A stretch of 14,861 bases of DNA from Candidatus Hydrogenedentota bacterium (GTDB lineage: Bacteria > Hydrogenedentota > Hydrogenedentia > Hydrogenedentales > SLHB01), in assembly GCA_026387845.1 (NCBI GenBank), contig JAPLKX010000114.1, forward strand, positions 1-14,861, written 5' to 3'. Shown here piece by piece: positions 1-6,513 of this stretch. Positions within the stretch are counted from its first letter, which is position 1. Each line of letters starts with the position of its first letter. A model generated the notes under the pieces. That model was not told the origin of the DNA and ran no database searches. It saw nothing but the letters and a program-made list of their open reading frames with translations. Position numbers and translations under genes: made by a program.

Positions 1-143
1 GCCTCCGAGCCGACCGTCAGCGTCGTGCCCGCCAGACCCGGCAGGTCAAACGCGCCCGTGATTTCGATGTCTGGTTCCGCCGCGGCCAACTCGAGGATCC
101 GACGCCCCATCCGGCCGCACGCTCCCGCCATGCAGATTCTCAT
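1..143 (-). CDS. dapB: 4-hydroxy-tetrahydrodipicolinate reductase, N-terminal part (runs off the window)
   Basis: Only the first 47 codons are present; the gene continues past the left edge. The product begins MRICMAGACGRMGRRILELA, the Rossmann-fold nucleotide-binding start of DapB with the GxxGRMG loop at residues 7-13, followed by EPDIEITGAFD, as expected for the second strand that selects NAD(P)H. DapB reduces the product of DapA in the diaminopimelate/lysine pathway and acts in the cytoplasm. The ATG at 141-143 is chosen because it gives the beta strand ahead of the glycine loop its normal length; a second ATG four codons on would cut that strand. A modest Shine-Dalgarno (GGGAG) lies about nine bases upstream. 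The catalytic domain cannot be seen here. The family call is strong despite the short fragment. Confidence 0.85.
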   Translation of the reverse strand, partial: MRICMAGACGRMGRRILELAAAEPDIEITGAFDLPGLAGTTLTVGSE

Positions 144-528
144 CTTAGAATGCTCCCGTGTTGTTATAGCTTATAGTATACACACCGCCGGATATCCGCT
201 CATCCCAATCGTCCCAGTTTCCATTGAGCCGCGAGACCACATGCCGCCGGAAACATGCTCCCGGCCGGGTTAACTATGTCAACCGCAACATCTTCGTCCA
301 CTTCCCTTCGTTCGGCCGTCTTCGATCGCGTCCAGCCAGATCGGGCCAAGAAAACAACCGCCTTTCCATGACTTTTCTATTGTGCAACCGCCGGAATTGT
401 GATAGTGTCCATCTGGACATCGGGGCGGAACAAGGGAGGTTTGTTTCCCCTTGCCAAGTTTCAGCCAAACACTCTGTGTAAGGCTTGAAGCTCAAGTGAA
501 GTAGGGAATTTTAAAAGGAGAAACAAAA
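144..528. other. gene-free divergent leader between dapB and the prepilin gene
   Basis: This 385-bp space lies between two divergent start codons and should hold both promoters. On the minus strand an AT-rich stretch at 161-180 contains TATACT and TATAAG hexamers at a plausible distance from dapB, but I see no good -35 partner. On the plus strand no convincing sigma-70 pair is visible before the prepilin gene. A small hairpin (TGTCCA / TGGACA, 406-419) is the only evident secondary structure. The AAAGGAG at 514-520 is the prepilin Shine-Dalgarno. No riboswitch, RNA gene or convincing small ORF was recognised. Confidence 0.5.
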
Positions 529-1386
529 ATGAAAGCGAAAAAAGGATTTACACTCATCGAACTACTCGTCGTCATTGCCATTATCGGTATCCTGGCTGCC
601 ATCCTCCTGCCGGCGCTCGCCCGCGCCCGTGAAGCCGCACGCCGCGCCTCCTGCGCCAACAACCTCAAACAGATGGGCTTGGTCTTCAAGATGTACTCCA
701 ACGAAGCCAAAGGCGGAAAGTTCCCGCCCAAGGCCGCGTTTGATTACGATGACATGTGTTACGTGTTCGAGCCCACCAGCGTATACCCTGAGTACCTCAG
801 CGATCTCAACGTCATGCTCTGTCCGTCCGATCCTGAGGGCAAGCGCGTTTTCGATCCAGGCCTCGAGGGGCAGAATTGGGTGAAGGACGAGTATAGCATC
901 CCTCCCGTCAGCCCTGGCGACCCCGAATATCTGACGCCTGACATGGCCAAGCTGCGCATTCAGGGCGACACGTCCTACGTCTACATCGGCTTTGCCATTC
1001 CGACGAACGACTGGCTCGTTGGCTGGGACGATCCCGGTGCGCTGCTCCTGGCAATGGCTGATTTGTTCCTTGTCCCCGATGAGGACGGCAAAATAACTCA
1101 CCCCACGCTGGGCGAGGTGGACGTGTACCGGCTGCGTGAAGGCATCGAGCGGTTCTTCATCACCGACATCAACAACCCCGCCGCTTCCGCCATCGCTCAG
1201 TCCACACTCGCCGTGTACTGGGACGTCGTCAACACCTCCGTCGGTGACTTCAGCCACGTCCCCGGCGGCGCCAATGTCCTGTTCATGGACGGCCACGTCG
1301 AATTCATCAAGTATCCGAGCGAAACCTTCCCCGTTACCAAAGAATTCGCATGGATCGCTGGCGGCGCAATGGGCGAGATGCCCTGA
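529..1386 (+). CDS. prepilin-like protein with type IV pilin N-terminus and H-Xn-DG C-terminal motif
   Basis: The 285-residue product starts with a short basic leader (MKAKKG) followed by FTLIE and a hydrophobic helix to about residue 30. This is the class III signal cut by a PilD-type peptidase between Gly6 and Phe7, with Glu at +5. Near the C-terminus (about residues 244-262) it has HVPGGANVLFMDGHVEF, the motif of the prepilin-type H-X9-DG family that is greatly expanded in Planctomycetes, Lentisphaerae, Verrucomicrobia and relatives. Here ten residues, not nine, separate His from Asp-Gly. The middle has a CPSD segment typical of these proteins. It probably forms or decorates a pseudopilus or surface fibre; the substrate is unknown. 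The AAAGGAG at 514-520, eight bases upstream, fixes the ATG. It is a single-gene unit ended by the hairpin at 1405-1442. Confidence 0.9.
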   Translation: MKAKKGFTLIELLVVIAIIGILAAILLPALARAREAARRASCANNLKQMGLVFKMYSNEAKGGKFPPKAAFDYDDMCYVFEPTSVYPEYLSDLNVMLCPSDPEGKRVFDPGLEGQNWVKDEYSIPPVSPGDPEYLTPDMAKLRIQGDTSYVYIGFAIPTNDWLVGWDDPGALLLAMADLFLVPDEDGKITHPTLGEVDVYRLREGIERFFITDINNPAASAIAQSTLAVYWDVVNTSVGDFSHVPGGANVLFMDGHVEFIKYPSETFPVTKEFAWIAGGAMGEMP

Positions 1387-1404
1387 CCTTTTGCACAGTA
1401 ACAA

Positions 1405-1442
1405 AACCGGCGCGGGTACCCAATCCCGCGCCGGTTCTTTTT
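1405..1442. terminator. bidirectional rho-independent terminator
   Basis: A perfect 12-bp GC-rich stem (AACCGGCGCGGG at 1405-1416 with its complement at 1425-1436) has an 8-nt loop and is followed on the plus strand by CTTTTTC. It lies 19 nt after the prepilin stop. Read on the minus strand the stem is followed by TTGTTA after its closing T-pairs, so it probably also stops transcripts of the convergent HEAT gene, which ends at 1496. Confidence 0.9.
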
Positions 1443-1453
1443 CTTGGCCTTCT

Positions 1454-1480
1454 CCGTGCCTACCGTGCCCTCCGTGGTTA
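1454..1480. repeat. 9-nt-period intergenic microrepeat (CCGTGCCTA type)
   Basis: Three consecutive degenerate 9-mers: CCGTGCCTA, CCGTGCCCT, CCGTGGTTA. On the minus strand this reads as the 'accacggag...cacggaga' type of sequence that is scattered between genes in many environmental bacteria. It lies between the shared terminator and the stop codon of the HEAT gene. Confidence 0.6.
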
Positions 1481-1495
1481 ATCTTGTCCCCAAGT

Positions 1496-3895
1496 CTAGA
1501 AATCGCTCCCGGGCGGTGGAGCCGCCTCCCTGACGAATCCCTTCACCGCGGTCCCTACCACGGGAGAATTCTCGCGCGGCCATTCGTCGGTGTGCGAACA
1601 GTCGCTCGAATGGTGTTCGTCCCAGTGGGCGGTACTCGCCCGCCTGCGCAATCTGCGCCAATACTTGCCCATAATGGACGGGTTTTGGGCCGCAATCCGC
1701 ATCATCGCCTCGCCCGCAGCGACGGCGGCCATGCCGTTGCCGTCGCCCAGCACCCGCATCAGCGAATTCAGGGCGCGCGGATCGCCCAAGGCGCCCAACG
1801 CCGCCGCGGCGTCGGCACGACGATATTTATTCCCATCGTCCAGAGCCCGCACCAGCGGCTCGACCGCCCGGGTGTCCCCCAGTTTTCCAAGGGCCTGAGC
1901 CGCGTCCATGTCCCCCTGTTCAAGCGCGCGGATCAGGGGCACTACCGCCCGAGTGTCACCGAGATCGCCCAGTGCCCTCACCGCGGCCCAACGGACAGAT
2001 TGCTGTCCATCCCCGAGACATCGGATCAGCGGCTCCGCTGCCCGCGCGTCGCCAAGGCGGCCCAGCGCTGTAACGGCAGTGGAACGCATTCCCCAGTACG
2101 AGTGCCCGAGGGCGCGGATTAACGGGTCGACCGCGCGCGGGTCGCCAAGTCGGCCCAAAGCTTCCGCAGCATTGCTGCTTCCCTTTTCGAGTGCCTCGAT
2201 AAGCGGCTCCACAGCCTGGCGGTCGCCGAATTCCCCCAAAGCCCAGGCGACCGACCCGCGCACGTCCTCGTCTCCGTCATCCAGGCTACGGACTAGCTGT
2301 TCGACTGCGCCGAATTTGCCCAAGGCCACGGTCACGGTTCGCCGGACGTCCAAGTTCCCGTGCCGCAGAGCATGGATGAGCGGGTCGGGGCCTCCGATCT
2401 TGCCCAAAGCTTCGGCGGCGCCGCCGCGGACTTGCCAATCGCTTTCCTGAAGTGCACGCGTCAGCGCCTCAACCGCCCGCGGGTCGCCAAGCACTCCCAA
2501 CGCGGCGGCAGCTGCGGCGCTTCCTTTCCCGAGAGCCTCCATTAACGGCTGCGTAATGCGCCTGTCGCCAGATTTGCCCAGCCTGTCAAAGTCACACCGG
2601 TCCCCTTGCACGATCTCCGCCCACTTGGGTTCCCCAAGTTTGCCCAGCGCTTCTGCGGCAGCGCGACGCGCATCGCCGCTTCCGTTGACCAGAAGCCCGA
2701 TCAGTGACCCGACCGACCGGGCGCCTCCCACTTCGCCCAGTATGCGAGCAACGTCGGTAACTCGGTGGCTTGATCCCTTTTCCAGGGCCCGGATAAGCGC
2801 GTCGACGCCGCGTGAGTCGCCGAGTTTGCCCAGTGCCTCAGCGGCCGCAAGCCGGGTATCTTCCTTCGTATCGTTCAAACTGCGAACAAGCGCTTCTATC
2901 CCACGCCGATCCCCAAGCTTGCCCAGGACAAAGGCAGCCGCCACGCGCACCCGGCTGTCCGCGGACTCCCCCTCCGAAACCAGCAGATCTACCGTCTCGG
3001 TACTTCCAAGCTTGCCCGCCGCCAGCGCCGCCGCATTACGAACACCGCTGTCCAATGCATATTTGCTCGCAGCAACCAACGCGTTGACGGCGCGAACATC
3101 CCCCAATTCGCCCAACGCGGCCGCGGCCGCACGAGACGCCTCCCCTTGTCCCTCTCTGAGGGCGCGCACGAGCGGTTCGAGCGCCCGCGGGTCGCCCAGT
3201 CCCCCCAGCACCCCGACCGCCTCACAGTTGCCCTCCCCGGCGGCCTTCGCCAGCACCTCGATCGCACCCAGTTTTTCCAGCCCAACCGCCGCAACACGGC
3301 GGACCTCGCGATCGCCGCTCCCAAGTGCCCGCGTGAGCGGCTCGACCAGAGCGAGGTCGCTCAGCGGCTCCATCGCGCCCAGCTTGTTCAACGCGGATGC
3401 GGCGGCGCGACTGACACTGCTATCGGCGTTCCCGAGGGCGAGCATAAGCGGCTTAACAGCGCCCAGTTTGCCCAACGCTTCGGCGGCATCCCGCCGGACA
3501 TGCTCCGATCCGTCCCCAAGTGCTTTCAGAAGTGGCTCGACCGCCCCGAGTTCGCCTAGCATTTTGACCGCGTCGCGCCTGACCTCCACGGTTTGAGCCC
3601 GCAGTGCCCTAGCCAGCGGCCCAACAACCCCCAATGCCGCCAAAGCCTCGCCAGCCACTCTGCGGACATCCCAGGTTCCACTCTCGAATGCCCGAACCAA
3701 CGGCTTTACAGCCCGTAGCTGGACCAATGCGTCCACCGCTGCACGCCGAACCTCGTTCCGTGCATCCCCCAGAGCACCGATCAGCGGACCAACCGCGCCC
3801 AGCTTGCCCAGCGTCTCCACGGCCGCTCTTCTGGCCAGCCAACTCTTGGACCTCAGGTCGCCTTCGTACTTTAGTGCCTTCAGCCACGTGAACAT
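1496..3895 (-). CDS. HEAT-repeat (PBS lyase-like) scaffold protein with His/Asp-rich C-terminal tail
   Basis: The 799-residue product is almost wholly a tandem array of HEAT-like helical pairs of about 31 residues, consensus near AAEALGKLGDPRAVEPLIRAL, from about residue 20 to 735 and numbering over twenty. This is the PBS lyase/CpcE-type HEAT family, usually a protein-binding solenoid or partner of a modifying enzyme. There is no signal peptide or TM helix, so it is cytoplasmic. Several repeats are shortened to about 22-25 residues, and a non-HEAT insert lies at about residues 430-450 (around DRCDFDRLGKSG). After the array comes a basic stretch (GKYWRRLRRRAS), then HWDEHHSSDCSHTDEW at residues 757-772 and a Pro/Gly-rich end. 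AAGGAGG about seven bases before the ATG supports the start. The gene follows the radical SAM gene by 13 nt, so the two are co-transcribed. The HEAT protein may be the substrate, a substrate carrier or a partner of that enzyme; this is inference. Confidence 0.9.
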   Translation of the reverse strand: MFTWLKALKYEGDLRSKSWLARRAAVETLGKLGAVGPLIGALGDARNEVRRAAVDALVQLRAVKPLVRAFESGTWDVRRVAGEALAALGVVGPLARALRAQTVEVRRDAVKMLGELGAVEPLLKALGDGSEHVRRDAAEALGKLGAVKPLMLALGNADSSVSRAAASALNKLGAMEPLSDLALVEPLTRALGSGDREVRRVAAVGLEKLGAIEVLAKAAGEGNCEAVGVLGGLGDPRALEPLVRALREGQGEASRAAAAALGELGDVRAVNALVAASKYALDSGVRNAAALAAGKLGSTETVDLLVSEGESADSRVRVAAAFVLGKLGDRRGIEALVRSLNDTKEDTRLAAAEALGKLGDSRGVDALIRALEKGSSHRVTDVARILGEVGGARSVGSLIGLLVNGSGDARRAAAEALGKLGEPKWAEIVQGDRCDFDRLGKSGDRRITQPLMEALGKGSAAAAAALGVLGDPRAVEALTRALQESDWQVRGGAAEALGKIGGPDPLIHALRHGNLDVRRTVTVALGKFGAVEQLVRSLDDGDEDVRGSVAWALGEFGDRQAVEPLIEALEKGSSNAAEALGRLGDPRAVDPLIRALGHSYWGMRSTAVTALGRLGDARAAEPLIRCLGDGQQSVRWAAVRALGDLGDTRAVVPLIRALEQGDMDAAQALGKLGDTRAVEPLVRALDDGNKYRRADAAAALGALGDPRALNSLMRVLGDGNGMAAVAAGEAMMRIAAQNPSIMGKYWRRLRRRASTAHWDEHHSSDCSHTDEWPRENSPVVGTAVKGFVREAAPPPGSDF
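1580..1627 (-). other. segment encoding the tail motif HWDEHHSSDCSHTDEW of the HEAT protein
   Basis: These 16 codons (residues 757-772) hold four His, four Asp/Glu pairs' worth of acidic residues, two Trp, four Ser/Thr and one Cys, including two H-x-D triplets (HWD and HTD). The composition contrasts sharply with the Ala/Leu/Gly-rich HEAT array. The neighbouring gene encodes a peptide-maturase-like double radical SAM enzyme, so this is the best local candidate for a modification site. Only the composition and position are seen; any modification is inference. Confidence 0.45.
1691..3838 (-). repeat. coding tandem array of HEAT units
   Basis: At the DNA level the gene repeats about every 93 bp, with a recurring core close to GGGTCGCCAAG (plus-strand reading). 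Shortened units, each missing most of the first helix, occur at the segments GNCEAVGVLGGLG, KGSAAAAAALGVLG, KGSSNAAEALGRLG and QGDMDAAQALGKLG. The last two lie close together in the C-terminal half, among full-length units. The limits given are approximate. Confidence 0.7.
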
Positions 3896-3908
3896 ACGCC
3901 GTCCTCCT

Positions 3909-6332
3909 TCACGGGTCCGAGAGATACCCCTGCGCTGCTGCCAGCAAGCCCATCGCTCGCCTTTTCAGCCCCTCGCACTCCGCGGGTGCTGCGTCAAGGT
4001 CGCACTGGGCCTGATCGCCGCCCCAGGCCCTGCACGCCCCCCCGCACAAGTATCGGACATCACACACTCGGCATTTTGGATTGGTGTCGACATTGTGCCG
4101 GGACAGGTCCTGGAATACCGCCGACCCGAGCACCGATTGCAGGCCGTTTTCGATAACATTTCCCAGCAATGAGTGCCGCGCGTGGTAGGCGTAGCAGGGA
4201 AACGATTCGCCCGACGGCTCGACGTACAGGTTCTGGCCCAGCCCGCACGACGACACTGGGCGGAATCCTTCGCGGATCAGTTCCATCGGATCAAGATGCG
4301 CCCCCAGCGCTTCGGACGTTGGCGGCTCGGGCCAGTCTCGCGCCCGCCCCAGCGGCAGCAGCGGTCGGAACCGCGTCCGCCGTACCCCGAGCCGGCCCGC
4401 CAGCTCCCGCACAGCATCGCCCACCTCGCCTTGAATATCCGCTGCCCGCATCACCGCCGCAATCGACAACTCGGCCGGGCGTCCCGCCTCCCAACGCCCC
4501 CCGCCCCCGCAAAGCGCCTGGTAACGCTCGAGATTGCGCACTACCTTGTCATACGCGCCCAGACCGCGACGTGCCTCATGCGTCTCCCGATTGCCGTCCA
4601 CGCTGGCGACGACTTGGTCAAAGGTGCACGCAACCCGCCGCAGATTGTCGTCCGACACCGGCATTGCCAGGTTTGTACGCACAATCAGATTCATCGGCGC
4701 CATCGACGGCCGCAGCGCCCTGAACGTTTCCAGCATCTCATCTCTCTGCGGGTGGATCAGGGGCTCCCCACCCGTGATGACGACCTGCCGGAACCCGGCC
4801 TCCTTCGCCTGGCGCACCAGTCGCGCGATGGCTTCAACAGACATGCTGTCCGCCTCACTCCCCGGAGCCGACGCGCGCGCGTAGCAGTGCGCACACTCAA
4901 GCTGGCAGGTCAGCGTCACGTGCAGGTACAGGTTGTTCAGTTTCCGCGTTGCCGGGTGCAACCGCCGTCGGAGCCCATCCAGCGACACCCGCGCCGACTC
5001 GTCCGTCCGGCAAAGGCCAAGGCGCACGAGGCGATTTGCTACCATGTTGAACTCCGGCCCCCGCGCCAGTTCTACAGCCGCCACGATCCGTTTTGCGGTA
5101 CGCGCGATCTGACTCGGGTGAGGCCCGTCGCGCGCAAGTTCAATCAGCGGACCCTCCCGAAGCAACGGATAGCCCGTACCGTCGTAAGGTCGCGCGGCCA
5201 TCGCCCGGATGTTTTCCTCGGACGCCATCTCGTCCGCCAGGCGCTGCTCGACCCACTCAAACACCTCATGATATCCCTGACAATACGGGTCTTTGGCTTG
5301 TTCGCTGGCCCAGGCGTTGTACGGGCAGCCGCCCCGGCAATGATCGAGATGCGCGCAGCCGCCGCATGCCGTTCGCAGTTGCGTTTCCCACCCCCGAAAC
5401 CGCGTCGCCACCGAACTGCTCATGAGCGTCTCGAGTGTCGGATGCTCGTCGAGCGCGCCAAGGCGATACCCGGGGCGGCCGCAAAACCGTTGGCACGGAT
5501 AGACGCCACCCGCCGGGTCTATGGCGAGAAACATGCCCAAACAGTCCCGGAACGTACATACCTTCCCTTCCCCCGTCGCCACGCCCCGGCAAATATAATC
5601 GAGCGATGCCACCGACAACTCGCGGCGGTGGCCAACGTAGTATTCGAACAGATCGACCAGCAGCCGGCCGTACTCCTCCGACGACAGGGCGTACCGCCCG
5701 TCGGGCCTGTCCAGCGGCCGGACCGACGCATGAATTGAAAAGCCGATCCGCTCCCCCAAAAAGAAGTCGAACACCTCCCGCCATCGATCGAGCGCCGCCG
5801 GCGTAAACGTCGCGATCGCCCCCACGGTAAGCCCGTGTTCCTGCGCACGCCGGACGCCCGCCATCGTTCTATCAAAATACCCGCGGCCCCGCTGAAGGTC
5901 TGTGATTTCTGCCGGCCCATCCAGACTTGTGCCAATCTCTACCTTGAACTCTGTGAATAGCCGGCAAAACTCCTCGTCGAGGTTCCAAAGGTTGCTCTGA
6001 ACGCTGATATGGGATAGCCGCCGGCCCAACCGATCTCTCAGTCCCTCAAGCGCCCGACGCCAAACAAGATGACCCGCCAACAGCGGTTCGCCCCCGTGAA
6101 AGGTCACCTTCACGTCGGGCTGTCGGGTTTCTTGCGCGATGGCGGCAACGAAGTCGATGGCGGAATCGAGCGTGGCGGGACTCATTACGGGCCCTTGATG
6201 CGGGCCAAAGCAGTACGTACACCGGGCTTGGCAGGCCAGCGAGGGTACCAGCATGAACTGAGGCCGCGGGCCGTCGGGGACAGACGAAACAGGCACAGCC
6301 GTACCGTGGACGGTATCTACCCGTGTCGCCAT
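3909..6332 (-). CDS. double radical SAM/SPASM protein, probable peptide- or protein-modifying maturase
   Basis: The 807-residue product contains two complete radical SAM modules in tandem. Module 1 has CQARCTYC (Cys34, 38, 41), GGEP at 80-83, and SPASM-type auxiliary cluster cysteines at 259, 264, 280, 284, 323, 326, 332, 336 and 351. A linker of about 100 residues follows. Module 2 has CQLECAHC (Cys476, 480, 483), GGEP at 521-524, and auxiliary cysteines at 696, 713, 754, 757, 763, 767, 777 and 786. Each CX3CX2C binds the [4Fe-4S] cluster that cleaves S-adenosylmethionine; SPASM domains are typical of RiPP maturases and sulfatase-maturating enzymes. The frame is open to a TTG at 6365, but the promoter at 6371-6399 would start transcription near 6364, and GGGAG precedes the ATG at 6330-6332, so that start is chosen. 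It is first in an operon with the HEAT gene. I cannot assign a named subfamily. No separate short precursor-peptide gene is evident beside it. Confidence 0.9.
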   Translation of the reverse strand: MATRVDTVHGTAVPVSSVPDGPRPQFMLVPSLACQARCTYCFGPHQGPVMSPATLDSAIDFVAAIAQETRQPDVKVTFHGGEPLLAGHLVWRRALEGLRDRLGRRLSHISVQSNLWNLDEEFCRLFTEFKVEIGTSLDGPAEITDLQRGRGYFDRTMAGVRRAQEHGLTVGAIATFTPAALDRWREVFDFFLGERIGFSIHASVRPLDRPDGRYALSSEEYGRLLVDLFEYYVGHRRELSVASLDYICRGVATGEGKVCTFRDCLGMFLAIDPAGGVYPCQRFCGRPGYRLGALDEHPTLETLMSSSVATRFRGWETQLRTACGGCAHLDHCRGGCPYNAWASEQAKDPYCQGYHEVFEWVEQRLADEMASEENIRAMAARPYDGTGYPLLREGPLIELARDGPHPSQIARTAKRIVAAVELARGPEFNMVANRLVRLGLCRTDESARVSLDGLRRRLHPATRKLNNLYLHVTLTCQLECAHCYARASAPGSEADSMSVEAIARLVRQAKEAGFRQVVITGGEPLIHPQRDEMLETFRALRPSMAPMNLIVRTNLAMPVSDDNLRRVACTFDQVVASVDGNRETHEARRGLGAYDKVVRNLERYQALCGGGGRWEAGRPAELSIAAVMRAADIQGEVGDAVRELAGRLGVRRTRFRPLLPLGRARDWPEPPTSEALGAHLDPMELIREGFRPVSSCGLGQNLYVEPSGESFPCYAYHARHSLLGNVIENGLQSVLGSAVFQDLSRHNVDTNPKCRVCDVRYLCGGACRAWGGDQAQCDLDAAPAECEGLKRRAMGLLAAAQGYLSDP

Positions 6333-6370
6333 TCTGCGTTCTCCCGCACTGCGCCGACATTGCAAAGGGG

Positions 6371-6399
6371 AGTATAGATTAGGTGGTCATTAAGTGCAA
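6371..6399 (-). promoter_or_regulatory. sigma-70-type promoter for the radical SAM-HEAT operon
   Basis: On the minus strand TTGCAC (6394-6399) is followed after exactly 17 nt by TATACT (6371-6376). Both hexamers match the consensus in five of six positions. The predicted start of transcription, near 6364, leaves about a 30-nt leader before the ATG at 6332 and rules out the upstream TTG as start codon. Confidence 0.65.
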
Positions 6400-6411
6400 T
6401 TCAGCCACGCT

Positions 6412-6433
6412 GGTCCGAATCGGAATTCGGACC
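6412..6433. repeat. perfect 9-bp inverted repeat just upstream of the radical SAM promoter
   Basis: Arms GGTCCGAAT (6412-6420) and ATTCGGACC (6425-6433) flank the loop CGGA. It lies 12 nt upstream of the -35 box on the minus strand. It could be an operator, part of a transcript end for the VWA gene, or a dispersed repeat; the sequence alone does not decide. Confidence 0.5.
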
Positions 6434-6464
6434 TACGTTGTCCGTCGGAATTGTCAGTTGCAGT

Positions 6465-6495
6465 TCCACCCGCCGCGAAGGGCGCGGCGGGTGGA
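6465..6495 (-). terminator. hairpin after the VWA gene, probable terminator
   Basis: A 13-bp perfect GC-rich stem (arms 6465-6477 and 6483-6495) with loop AAGGG starts 19 nt after the stop of the VWA gene. Read in the direction of that gene it lacks a U-run, so it may slow or protect the 3' end rather than act as a classic intrinsic terminator. On the plus strand it is followed by GTTCTTG. Confidence 0.6.
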
Positions 6496-6513
6496 GTTCT
6501 TGATACGCTGAAT

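Noticed and set aside
406..419. Small hairpin upstream of the prepilin gene as a possible riboswitch or attenuator
   Set aside because: A 6-bp stem with a 2-nt loop is too small, and no known riboswitch core or T-run accompanies it.
562..1404. Minus-strand open frame opposite the prepilin gene
   Set aside because: The plus strand has a clear prepilin signal, family motif, Shine-Dalgarno and terminator; the antisense frame has none of these.
2556..3596. Plus-strand Ser/Pro/Arg-rich frame opposite the HEAT array
   Set aside because: It is the complement of the tandem repeat; its apparent periodicity simply mirrors the HEAT units.
4173..5738. Long plus-strand open frame opposite the radical SAM gene
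   Set aside because: It is antisense to conserved radical SAM/SPASM motifs, rich in Arg/Pro/His as expected for the complement of GC-rich coding DNA, and has no recognisable domain or ribosome binding site.
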